Assembly: GCF_000173075.1 (NCBI RefSeq)
Contig: NZ_ABVL01000021.1
Coordinates: 45,814-109,813, forward strand
Direction: 5' to 3'
Length of the DNA: 64,000 nucleotides
DNA from: Chthoniobacter flavus Ellin428
GTDB lineage: Bacteria; Verrucomicrobiota; Verrucomicrobiia; Chthoniobacterales; Chthoniobacteraceae
Shown: in pieces, positions 39,106 through 47,113 of the stretch
Numbering within the stretch: position 1 is the stretch's first letter
How the letters are laid out: the number at the start of each line of letters is the position of its first letter
Translations under genes and position numbers: made by a program
Notes under the pieces: model-generated
What the model was told of the DNA's origin: nothing
The model's input: only the letters and a program-made list of their open reading frames with translations
Database searches by the model: none

Positions 39106-41699
39106 TTGCGACGGAAGATATCGCTTTCCGTGCAGAGCAGAATGAGATCGCGCAGGCGGTAACCATCCGGCGCGGCGGTTTCGAGGATGTGGCGAATGGC
39201 CGGGCGATCGGTCACGTCGAGCTCCCGCCCCAGCGCGTGGATGAGCAACTTCTCCACGAGGCAACGCGCGAATTGATCGTGATCCTGCAAGAGCGCCGTT
39301 TTGAAGCCGCTCACGTCCTTGAATTCCGTGGCGCCGAGCTGGCCGCTGGAATCCACCGGCACAGCCGCGTTGGCCTTGACGTAATGGCCGCGCCAACGGC
39401 CGATGGCGTCGAACGTCTCCAGGGCAAAGCCCGGCGGGTCGATGAGGTGATGGCAACTGCGGCAGGTGGCATTCGCGCGATGCTTCTCCAACTGGTCGCG
39501 GATGGTCTTCGCTCCGCGGATATCCGGCTCGATCACCGGCACATCGGGTGGTGGCGGTGCAGGCGGCTCACCGAGAATGTTTTCCAAAATCCACACGCCG
39601 CGAATGACCGGCGAGGTATCCACGCCATTGGCGGTCAGCGTGAGGATGCTGGCCTGCCCGAGCAGACCGCCGCGGCGCCGATCCGGCAACTTCACCCGGG
39701 CAAAGCCGAGCGAGGGTGCGTGGCCTTCGGAATCCGGCACGAGATCCTGCGCGGTCAGCCCCTCCACCGGTTGCCCCACGGCGGCTTCCACGACTTTCGG
39801 GTCGATGCCGTAAAGCCTGGCGAGCTTGCGATTGATGAAGCTGTAGTCGGAATCGAGGAAGAGATCGATCGATCCATTCGTGTGCAGCAATTGCCGGAAA
39901 TACAGGCGCGTCTCGGTGCGCATGGCCGCCTCGAGATCGTCGCGATAATACTCGGCGAATTTGTTCACATCCGGGGCCATGGTGCCGAGCTTGCGCATGG
40001 CCAGCCAGCCGTTGAGGAATTCATCGATGAACGCATCGGCGCGCGGGTCCGACAACAGCCGCCCGGCTTCTTCGCGGAGCACTTTGGGGCGATGCAATTC
40101 ACCGGCGGCGGCGCGACGGAGCAGGCGTTCATCGGGCATCGAAGACCAGAGGAAATAGGAAAGCCGCGAGGCGATTTCATAATCGTTGAGCGTCTCGCTT
40201 TTCTCCTCGCGATAAAGGAACTCGGGCGCACAGAGGATCGCCTTGAGACCTTGTTGAATCGCCACCTCCGGCTTCTGCCCGGCTTTCTCGGCAGCACGCA
40301 CGAGCGTAACGATGGGACGCACTTCATTCGCTTCCACCGGTCGGCGCCAGGCGCGCGTGGCGAAGCCGTGCAAGACTTCATCCGCAGCGGAACTCTGGTA
40401 AGGCTTGTCGCCGAAGATCAGGCGATGGCTCGCCGGCGGCCACGCTTCGTTGAGCGGACCCTCGACCTCGACCTGCGAGACGAGAATGCGCGGCGATTCG
40501 AACCACATCGGCGCGTTGTAATTGTCGCCGCGCAACGCATCCTGCTCGTAGCGCGCGAGCTGTTCCTTATTCAGCAGTGTGTAACGGTTCTCGACGAAAT
40601 AGTGGTGGAGACGATTGTTCGCGTCTGTGGGCCCGTTCGGATAAGCGAGCCGCGGGAAGTAGCCGCGATCGAGCCACACCCGGCAGTCGAGCCACGTCGC
40701 GCCATCGTCGGGCAGATCCCACGTGGCCAACTGGCGTTCGCCGAGCTGCTGATGCGTGGCCGCGTAATTCACGATCTCCTTGTTCTCGGGATCGATGCCC
40801 TCCAGCGTGCCGGTGAAGAGCGAGAGACGGATGGGTTCGGTGGGATCGTTCCCCGGCGGGAAGTGGAATTTCTTCAGGTCGAAATCCGCGTGGCGAAACT
40901 TCGCTTCCGCGCGGATGCGAATGTGATACCAGCCGCTCGCTGGTACGCCGGCCCGCAGATCGTCCAGCGGATGATAGCCGCCCTTCGGCGATCCGCTGGC
41001 CGCTTCGTAGATGGTCTGGTAAGGCTGCGGCTGCTTTGCGACCGTCCGAAAATAAGCCGTCTCGGAGTAGTTGAATCCGAGCGTGGTGCGGTCGAACGGA
41101 GGCTTTAGATCCCAACGCTGCACCGCCGGCTTCGGCTCGAAGTGCACCGCGCGCGCCACGATCTGGTCCGTCGCTTCGAGATATTGCCGGAGCAGGAAGC
41201 TGGAGGTGACGAGTTTCTCACCGTCGCTTGGGAAGCCGTGCACGCGGTTGTCGTCGGGAAATTCGCGGGTAGGATCGAAGCTGCCGAGATTGAGCTGGAG
41301 CAGATCGCGAATGGTGTCGCGATATTCCACACGATTGAGCCGACGCAGCATCGTGGCTCGACGCTCGGTGTGCGGGCTGGCCTGGGCGACGAGCTTCGCC
41401 TCCAGCGTGAGCTCCGCGGCGTGGCGCTCGGCTGGCGTGGGCTGGTCTTCATCCGCGGGCGGCATGTTGCGCCGCTCGATCTGCTCGAGCACTTTCAGCC
41501 ACTGCTTCGCATTGCCGTCATCGATCTGGTCGCTCAACCCTTCGAGCGAGAACTTGCCCTTGTGCGTGGCGTTGTCGTGGCAATCGAGACAATGATCCGA
41601 CACGAAATCTTTCACTTCCGCCGCGGAGGCGGAAGCCACGGCCGCGAAGGCGGCAAAATGCAGAGCTGCGAGGAGGGCTCGACGCCCACGGACGGCCAT
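39102..41699 (-). CDS. DUF1592-family (planctomycete-type cytochrome c) exported protein
   Basis: An 865-residue protein with a signal peptide and a heme-binding CLDCHD motif at about residue 36. It has the family order of PSCyt1, DUF1587 (MLRRLNRVEYRDTIRDLL), DUF1595, DUF1592 (IASRLSYFLWSSMPDERLL), DUF1588 (GLLGQASILTLTANG) and DUF1585. A second CRSCHH motif is near ATCRSCHHLIDPPGFALE. This architecture is largely restricted to Planctomycetota and Verrucomicrobiota and usually pairs with DUF1552, as here: the upstream gene ends one base earlier. A role in extracytoplasmic electron transfer or polysaccharide processing is suspected but not demonstrated. Confidence 0.9.
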   Translation of the reverse strand: MAVRGRRALLAALHFAAFAAVASASAAEVKDFVSDHCLDCHDNATHKGKFSLEGLSDQIDDGNAKQWLKVLEQIERRNMPPADEDQPTPAERHAAELTLEAKLVAQASPHTERRATMLRRLNRVEYRDTIRDLLQLNLGSFDPTREFPDDNRVHGFPSDGEKLVTSSFLLRQYLEATDQIVARAVHFEPKPAVQRWDLKPPFDRTTLGFNYSETAYFRTVAKQPQPYQTIYEAASGSPKGGYHPLDDLRAGVPASGWYHIRIRAEAKFRHADFDLKKFHFPPGNDPTEPIRLSLFTGTLEGIDPENKEIVNYAATHQQLGERQLATWDLPDDGATWLDCRVWLDRGYFPRLAYPNGPTDANNRLHHYFVENRYTLLNKEQLARYEQDALRGDNYNAPMWFESPRILVSQVEVEGPLNEAWPPASHRLIFGDKPYQSSAADEVLHGFATRAWRRPVEANEVRPIVTLVRAAEKAGQKPEVAIQQGLKAILCAPEFLYREEKSETLNDYEIASRLSYFLWSSMPDERLLRRAAAGELHRPKVLREEAGRLLSDPRADAFIDEFLNGWLAMRKLGTMAPDVNKFAEYYRDDLEAAMRTETRLYFRQLLHTNGSIDLFLDSDYSFINRKLARLYGIDPKVVEAAVGQPVEGLTAQDLVPDSEGHAPSLGFARVKLPDRRRGGLLGQASILTLTANGVDTSPVIRGVWILENILGEPPAPPPPDVPVIEPDIRGAKTIRDQLEKHRANATCRSCHHLIDPPGFALETFDAIGRWRGHYVKANAAVPVDSSGQLGATEFKDVSGFKTALLQDHDQFARCLVEKLLIHALGRELDVTDRPAIRHILETAAPDGYRLRDLILLCTESDIFRRK

Positions 41700-41700
41700 A

Positions 41701-42963
41701 TCAGGTCAAACCGTTGATCGTCCCCTTGCTGGTCCCGAAGGAGGCCGTCTCGATGCCAAAGCGTTGCGCCATGGTGAGGTAAAGATTGCAGAGCGGCACT
41801 TTTTTCCCGGTCTCGCCGGGCATGGCGAGGTGCGTCTGGTGAGCGTAGCCGCCGCCCGCGAGAATGACCGGGAGATTTTTGTTGGTATGGGCGCTGCCGT
41901 CGCTCATGCCGCTGCCGAAAAGGATTTGCGTGCTGTCGAGCAGTTCGAGTTCGCCGAGTTTCTTCACGAATTGCGCGAGGTGTTCGATCTGGTAGCGCTC
42001 CACCTTGCGCAGGCCGGCCATGAGCGTCGGGTCTTTGCCGTGATGCGAGTAGCCATGGTAGCTCTTCTCGGTGAGGCCGACACCGGCGCAATCGAATGCG
42101 CCGGGAACTTCCAGCGTGGCGACGCGCGTCGAATCGGTCTGTAGCGCGAGCGCGATCAGCTCGAAGAGAATCGGGACCTGTTGCGTGACGGTGCCGTTGC
42201 GCGGCTCCTTCATATCCACCTTCGGGCGCGGACGGGAGAGCCACGCTTTTTCATCCTGTAGCGATTTTTCGACCTGACGCACGGAGGTGAAATACTGGTC
42301 GAGCTTTTCCTGGTCGCGCGTGCTTAGCCGGCGGTTCATCGCCTTGGCCTGTTCGTTGACCGCATCGAGAATCGAGCCCTGCTCATCGTAGCGCGCCGCG
42401 CGTTCGCCGGCCTGCGCCGCGGGGTCGTCAACGAACAGCATTTCGAAGACCCGGGTGACTTTCTGGATGGAGGGGACCATCACCCCGGAGCGGGTCCACG
42501 AGAGTTCCACGCCGCCGCCGTCGTTGCTGCCGGCGGAGGTGTTCAGCACCGGAAAGCGGGTCTGGCCGGCGCAACGTTCGCCGCAAAATTGGTCGAGGGT
42601 GATGTTGCCATTCGGCATGCTCGCCGCCTCGCTCGAGCGGACACCGGAGAGGAAGGCGTGGGTCGCTCCGTGGCCGCCGCCGAAGCCGTGGTCGAGATTG
42701 GAAAAGACGGTGAACTTGCCGCGCAAGCCATCCAGGGATTGGAGATTTTCCGGCAGGGTGGTCGCGAGGCCGACCTCGGTGGGGAAGAAGGCGTCGTGGA
42801 TCATGCCGAAGGGATTGGCCACGCAGACGAGGCGCTGGATTTGCGGCGGTGCATTGCGCCCGCGGGCGAGGCTTTCCAGGAACGGCAGGGCGAGACACGC
42901 TCCCACATTACGCAGGAAGTGGCGGCGATTCACGAGCCCGGGTGAAAGTAGTGGAGGGGTCAT
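41701..42963 (-). CDS. DUF1552-family protein with Tat-type signal
   Basis: A 420-residue protein with an N-terminal RRHFLR twin-arginine pattern followed by a hydrophobic stretch (CLALPFLESLA). The body has the DUF1552 pattern: FGMIHDAFFPTE, HGFGGGHGATHAFLSGV, LFELIALALQTDSTRVATLEVPG, and STQILFGSGMSDGSAHTNKNLPVILAGGG. The family is related to DUF1501/sulfatase-like proteins and is found beside DUF1592 proteins in this phylum. Tat export would suit a cofactor-bearing or folded protein. It starts the three-gene minus-strand operon. Confidence 0.9.
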   Translation of the reverse strand: MTPPLLSPGLVNRRHFLRNVGACLALPFLESLARGRNAPPQIQRLVCVANPFGMIHDAFFPTEVGLATTLPENLQSLDGLRGKFTVFSNLDHGFGGGHGATHAFLSGVRSSEAASMPNGNITLDQFCGERCAGQTRFPVLNTSAGSNDGGGVELSWTRSGVMVPSIQKVTRVFEMLFVDDPAAQAGERAARYDEQGSILDAVNEQAKAMNRRLSTRDQEKLDQYFTSVRQVEKSLQDEKAWLSRPRPKVDMKEPRNGTVTQQVPILFELIALALQTDSTRVATLEVPGAFDCAGVGLTEKSYHGYSHHGKDPTLMAGLRKVERYQIEHLAQFVKKLGELELLDSTQILFGSGMSDGSAHTNKNLPVILAGGGYAHQTHLAMPGETGKKVPLCNLYLTMAQRFGIETASFGTSKGTINGLT

Positions 42964-43276
42964 GGGAAGAGGTGGGGTTGCTGCCGGGAAATTGCCGGCC
43001 AGGATCGCATGTAAATGCGGGGGAGGAAACGTACCTTAGCGAAGAATAGGCTGGGTGCGGTCCCCCGAAAACTCGGGGGGACGTTCCGCGTACCTAATTG
43101 AAAAAGTAGACAAAAAGGACGGAGGTACGCCAGGCCTTCGAGCGGAGGAAAAGGACACGTTGGCGGAAATCCACGACTCTCCGGGCCGCCCCCAAAAAAT
43201 GAGTCATCCATGAGGGAATTCATACCACATCAGTCCGCGATGGACATTGCACCCTGCTCGCGACAAGGCTACTGCG
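42964..43276. other. Intergenic region with a stable hairpin between divergent genes
   Basis: A 313-base gap between the DUF1552 gene and the monooxygenase, which diverge. A perfect hairpin (GTCCCCCGA and TCGGGGG, loop AAAC) lies at 43060-43082. The words ACGTACCTTAGC (43030-43041) and GGAGGTACGCC (43123-43133) flank AT-rich DNA that may contain both promoters. No coding sequence is convincing. Confidence 0.5.
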
Positions 43277-44452
43277 GTGACTGAACCCCTGCGCATCGGC
43301 ATCTGTGGCTTTGGCGTGGCCGGGGGCGCGCTGGCGGTGATGCTGGCGCGCGACGGGCATCAGGTCACTTTGCTGGAGCGCGCGCCGAAGGTCGGACCGG
43401 TCGGTGCGGGATTTCTTCTGCAACCGTCGGGACAGCAGATCCTCGCGCAACTCGGGCTCTTCGAAACGGTGGCGCGACGCAGCGCGCGCATTGAGCGACT
43501 GGAGGCGTTCACCGAGACGGGCAGGCAACTTACCGATCTGCGATATGGCCGTCTGGCGCGCGGCATGTGCGCTTATGGCGTCCAGCGTGGCGTGCTCTTT
43601 TCCGTGTTGCACGAGGCCGCGGCGGCGGCGGGAGTCACGATCACCCTCGCCGCGGAAATCGCCGGCGTGGTTGAAACGGAAACCGATGTGCGAGTGCGCG
43701 ATGTTGCGGGCCGTGAATTCGGCCCCTTCGATCTGATCGTCGGCTCCGATGGCTCCCGCTCGTGGTTGCGCACCTGGTTGAATCCTTCGGCGAACGGCCG
43801 GCGCGAGTACATCCACGGCGCCTTGTGGGGCAGCGGCCGTCTCGATTCCCCGCACGATGCCTTGCACCAGGTTGCCCGCAGTGCGCGGCAATTGCTCGGC
43901 CTCCTGCCGATCGGCGAAGGGCGCGTCGCCTTCTTCTGGGGCCTGCGGTGCGATGCACTCGACCCGCTTCGCCAGCGTGGCTACGCGAGCTTTCGCGAAG
44001 AAGTAGCCGCGTTGTGTCCGCGCGCTTTGCCGGTCGTCGATGAGCTCGGCAGTTTCGAGCAACTCTCCTTCGCCGGCTATCTCCACGCCTTGCCGCGCCG
44101 CGTGCATTCCCGCCGCGTCGTGCTGACCGGCGACGCCGCGCACGCCATGAGCCCGCACCTCGGCCAGGGCGCGAATCTCGCGCTGCTCGATGCCGAATGT
44201 CTCGCGCGGCTTTTGGCCCAAGGCCCATTGGACGAAGCCCTGCCCCGTTACGCGCTCGAGCGCCGCGCGCACTCGCGCTATCTCGCCCTCCTCTCGCAAA
44301 TGCTCAGTCCCTTCTTCCAATCCGACAGCCGCCTGCTCGGCTGGGGCCGCGACCTCGCCCTTCCTCTCCTCTGCGCCGAGCCGTGGATGCGCCGGCAAAT
44401 GGAGCTCTCCGTCGCGGGGTTGAAGCGGGGATTTTTCGATCGGCTGATTTAG
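43277..44452 (+). CDS. FAD-dependent monooxygenase (PF01494 type)
   Basis: A 391-residue flavoprotein of the UbiH/salicylate-hydroxylase group. The N-terminal dinucleotide-binding fold shows GICGFGVAGGALA and, at the end of strand 2, LLERAP. The second FAD motif VVLTGDAAHAMSPHLGQGANLALLDA is complete. The GTG at 43277 is the best start; the frame continues ten codons upstream without adding a motif. It stands apart from other metabolic genes, so the aromatic or isoprenoid substrate cannot be inferred. It should use NAD(P)H and oxygen. Confidence 0.85.
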   Translation: MTEPLRIGICGFGVAGGALAVMLARDGHQVTLLERAPKVGPVGAGFLLQPSGQQILAQLGLFETVARRSARIERLEAFTETGRQLTDLRYGRLARGMCAYGVQRGVLFSVLHEAAAAAGVTITLAAEIAGVVETETDVRVRDVAGREFGPFDLIVGSDGSRSWLRTWLNPSANGRREYIHGALWGSGRLDSPHDALHQVARSARQLLGLLPIGEGRVAFFWGLRCDALDPLRQRGYASFREEVAALCPRALPVVDELGSFEQLSFAGYLHALPRRVHSRRVVLTGDAAHAMSPHLGQGANLALLDAECLARLLAQGPLDEALPRYALERRAHSRYLALLSQMLSPFFQSDSRLLGWGRDLALPLLCAEPWMRRQMELSVAGLKRGFFDRLI

Positions 44453-44469
44453 AGAAGTTCTGCTCGCTG

Positions 44470-44498
44470 CAATTTTCAATTTTCAATTTCCCATTTTC
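44470..44498. repeat. Iterated CAATTTT-word block
   Basis: A short run of CAATTTT/CAATTTC words between the monooxygenase and the small FmdB-like gene, AT-rich within GC-rich DNA. It is part of the dispersed set of word blocks in this window. Confidence 0.5.
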
Positions 44499-44514
44499 AT
44501 CCCTCAATTCCCCC

Positions 44515-44721
44515 ATGGCTACCTACGTCTACGAAACCATCCCCCAGAAAAAGGGTCAAAAACCCAAGCGCTTTGAGTACGTGCAAAAGATGAGCGACCC
44601 GGCGCTCACCCACGATCCCGAGAGCGGTTTGCCGGTGCGGCGCATCATCACCGGCGGCAGCGGCAATATCATGCGCGGCACGAGCATCCTCTCGATGAAC
44701 AACCCGCGCAAAGGCCGGTAG
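44515..44721 (+). CDS. FmdB-like small protein lacking zinc-ribbon cysteines
   Basis: A 68-residue protein. It follows the FmdB pattern closely: MATYVYE, then FEYVQKMSDPALT, then GLPVRRIITGGSGNIMRG. Normal FmdB proteins carry two CxxC pairs of a zinc ribbon, at the YxC..C and CPxCG positions. Here these positions are occupied by Thr/Pro and by DPESG, and no cysteine remains in the protein. The start is ATG 44515; the longer frame belongs to the previous gene's other frame. If expressed it cannot bind zinc as its relatives do. Confidence 0.65.
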   Translation: MATYVYETIPQKKGQKPKRFEYVQKMSDPALTHDPESGLPVRRIITGGSGNIMRGTSILSMNNPRKGR

Positions 44722-44848
44722 CGCGCGCGGGGGGCGGCCGCTCGACCATCGAAATTTCCAGGGTTCTTTGGGCGCATGCCTGGCGCATGATCCTCCGCGG
44801 CGGAGTCGTTTCGTGGCCCGCCAGCGTCGATCGCGGGCCAAAAAAACG

Positions 44849-44878
44849 TTGACAACGCGGGTTGTGTTTACCACAACC
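44849..44878 (+). promoter_or_regulatory. TTGACA box overlapping an inverted repeat upstream of an autotransporter gene
   Basis: TTGACA at 44849-44854 fits a sigma-70 -35 box, but the matching -10 is weak. Overlapping it is GGTTGTG-TTTAC-CACAACC (44860-44878), a 7-bp perfect inverted repeat with a 5-base loop. It could be an operator or a leader hairpin of the gene starting at 44964. Confidence 0.4.
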
Positions 44879-44963
44879 TCGCTCCGTTCACTCACAGCGA
44901 AGGTACGTTGCGTCCGTATTTCAGCGCAACGCAGGCCCCCTAAAAACCCAACCCAAGGAGAAT

Positions 44964-46709
44964 ATGAAAGTGAAAACACCCAAATCCAAATCCGCTTTGT
45001 TGGCGCTCGCCGTGGCCGCCGCCCTTTCGGCCACTTCGGCGAAAGCCCAAGTCGTCAATCCCAACTTTGCCGATGGCCTCACCGGCTGGACCGTCAACGG
45101 TTCCAACACCAAAATGGCTTTTGGCTACAATCAGGCGCCGCTCGGTCCCTTCACCGCCGCGGGCGTCGTCGGTTTGCAAAACGGCGCCGTCATCATTCGG
45201 AGCGGCAATTTTCCTCCTGATTTTCAGACCATCAACTTGGTGACGTCGCAACTCAGCCAAAAGTTCTCTCTTCCTTCCTCGCTGCCGGCCTTCCACACCG
45301 GACGGCTGCAATTGATCGGCAAAGTGAATATCAGCTTCGATTGGCAGGCGCTCTCCAATGAGGCCCCCGGGGCTCCCTTCGATTACGTCCGCGCTGCGGT
45401 TAACGGAAGAACGCTCGTCGTCGACGAACTGCGGATGACTGGGAACAACAACACACCCGGTGCGTTCGGTTTCTTCCGCTCCTCCAGCGTGAACCATTTT
45501 AGCGGGAACATCGGTGGCTTGAGCGAGGGCGTCAATACCCTGAGTTTCTCTGCTTCGGACACGATCGACAGCGTCGTCGACAGCGGCCTGGCGATCAGCA
45601 ATCTCAAGCTGAAGTTCAGGCTGGCGGACGTGGAGGCCATCAATTCCGTCTACAACAGCGGTTTGCCGGTGGTGCTCGCCCAGCGGCAACTCCTCTTCAA
45701 CGTGGCCTTCAATGCCAACCGCGACGTCAACGCCCGCCTCTTCCGCCTGCGCTCGGAGATCGATGAAGTGACCGGCGCCGCCGGCCCGAGCGGGGACGGC
45801 AAGGCCTGCAAGGAATGCAAGAAGGAGATCGTGCCGGAAGAGAAGCGCTGGGCCTTCTTCGCCACGGGCAATTATGGGTATCGCGACCAGAACAACGTCA
45901 ACCTCACCGCCGGGTTCCAGACCGATCTCTTCACGGCGACCATCGGCGGGGAATACAAGCTCACGCCGCACCTGACCATCGGCGTGGCGGCGACCCGCGT
46001 GGAAGCGGACAATGACCTCGGTGCCCTCGGCACATCGGACATCGAAGGCTGGAGCTACGACGCGTATATCTCATATGCGGCGAACCACTTCTACGCCGAC
46101 CTGCTCTACGCGCTGGGCACTTACAATAACCAGATCAACCGCAACACCGGTTTCCTCGGCCAGGGCGCCACGGCTCGACCGGACAGCCTGACCAACAGCC
46201 TCCAGTTCAATACCGGCTACAACATCCCGGTCGGCCGCTTCGTCACCGGCCCGCTGGCCAGCCTCAATTGGGTCCATGCGGACATCGATGGTTACAACGA
46301 ACAGCAGGGCGGCAACGCCGACCTGACCGTTCCCAAGCAGCATGCGGATTCGCTGACCTCCGAATTCGGCTGGCAGCTCTCGATGCCCTTCCACACCGGC
46401 TTCGGCAGCGTGACCCCGCAGGTACGGGCGAGCTGGGTGCATGATTATCTCAACACGACCAAGGACGTGACCGTCGGGCTGCAGAACTCGCCGTACTATC
46501 TGGTCGATGGCGCCAGCGTGAGCCGCTTCGGCAGCTTCAACGCCACCGGCAGCACCAGCGCAGCGGGCAACGATTACATGAGCGTCGGCGCCGGCGTCGC
46601 CTTCGGCATCGGCGACCGCGCGGCGATCGTGGTCGACTGGGAAGCGCACTTCTTCCAGGCCCACGCGTCTTCGCAGAACGTCTCGCTCACCGGCGAGATC
46701 AAGTTCTAA
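44964..46709 (+). CDS. Exported autotransporter-type protein with C-terminal beta-barrel
   Basis: A 581-residue protein with a strong ribosome site (AAGGAG at 44955-44960) and a long signal peptide (KSALLALAVAAALSATSAKA). The N-terminal domain is Gly/Asn/Ser-rich, beginning NPNFADGLTGWTVNGS like a carbohydrate-binding jelly-roll. The C-terminal 280 residues form an outer-membrane barrel from EEKRWAFFATGNYGYRDQ to VSLTGEIKF, ending in Phe. A CKECK pair just before the barrel is unusual. The linker-barrel layout resembles the product at 31361. Confidence 0.85.
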   Translation: MKVKTPKSKSALLALAVAAALSATSAKAQVVNPNFADGLTGWTVNGSNTKMAFGYNQAPLGPFTAAGVVGLQNGAVIIRSGNFPPDFQTINLVTSQLSQKFSLPSSLPAFHTGRLQLIGKVNISFDWQALSNEAPGAPFDYVRAAVNGRTLVVDELRMTGNNNTPGAFGFFRSSSVNHFSGNIGGLSEGVNTLSFSASDTIDSVVDSGLAISNLKLKFRLADVEAINSVYNSGLPVVLAQRQLLFNVAFNANRDVNARLFRLRSEIDEVTGAAGPSGDGKACKECKKEIVPEEKRWAFFATGNYGYRDQNNVNLTAGFQTDLFTATIGGEYKLTPHLTIGVAATRVEADNDLGALGTSDIEGWSYDAYISYAANHFYADLLYALGTYNNQINRNTGFLGQGATARPDSLTNSLQFNTGYNIPVGRFVTGPLASLNWVHADIDGYNEQQGGNADLTVPKQHADSLTSEFGWQLSMPFHTGFGSVTPQVRASWVHDYLNTTKDVTVGLQNSPYYLVDGASVSRFGSFNATGSTSAAGNDYMSVGAGVAFGIGDRAAIVVDWEAHFFQAHASSQNVSLTGEIKF

Positions 46710-46738
46710 GCGGACCGGATAGCCACAGTCTCATTTGC

Positions 46739-46770
46739 CATGGGCCGGACAAGCGATCGTCCGGCCCATG
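46739..46770. terminator. Perfect 12-bp hairpin after the autotransporter gene
   Basis: CATGGGCCGGAC pairs exactly with GTCCGGCCCATG across an 8-base loop (AAGCGATC), 30 bases past the stop. It is followed by TGCGTTTAAA rather than a strong T-run, so it is probably an intrinsic or processing hairpin. Confidence 0.65.
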
Positions 46771-46785
46771 TGCGTTTAAAGGGTG

Positions 46786-46906
46786 AACATCCAACATCCA
46801 ACATCCTATGGAGCTGTCGCACGTGCGCTTGCGCCCATTGGAAGCCGAGGCTTTGCGAGACGCCCGCGGTGCCGTGGGGGCAATTGGACGTTGGGTGTTG
46901 GATGTT
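46786..46906. repeat. Iterated AACATCC/GGATGTT inverted block before dnaK
   Basis: The left side has three AACATCC words (46786-46806) and the right side the inverse TTGGACGTTGGGTGTTGGATG (46884-46904) with about 77 bases between. The remainder of the 404-base gap before dnaK (to 47113) shows no heat-shock operator of the CIRCE type and no coding sequence. Confidence 0.55.
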
Positions 46907-47113
46907 TGCGCCGAAGGCGCCCCTCTGTGCCTCTGTGTCACACTGTACGGGCCAAAAGTGGGACATGACCCGGTTTTTGGCACACCTGTGCACATGGGAG
47001 TGCCAATCGTAACCATCCACAAAATAGCCACTTACAACGCGCACCCATCCCCGGCGCACTCCGTGCTGAAGGGCGGGTGATCTCCAATTTTTTCAAGAAA
47101 GACCCTAAAACCA

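Noticed and set aside
39189..41108. 639-codon frame antisense to the DUF1592 gene
   Set aside because: No signal or motif; the minus strand carries two heme motifs and the full DUF series.
46710..47113. CIRCE or other heat-shock operator before dnaK
   Set aside because: No TTAGCACTC-N9-GAGTGCTAA; only partial words such as GCACTC occur.
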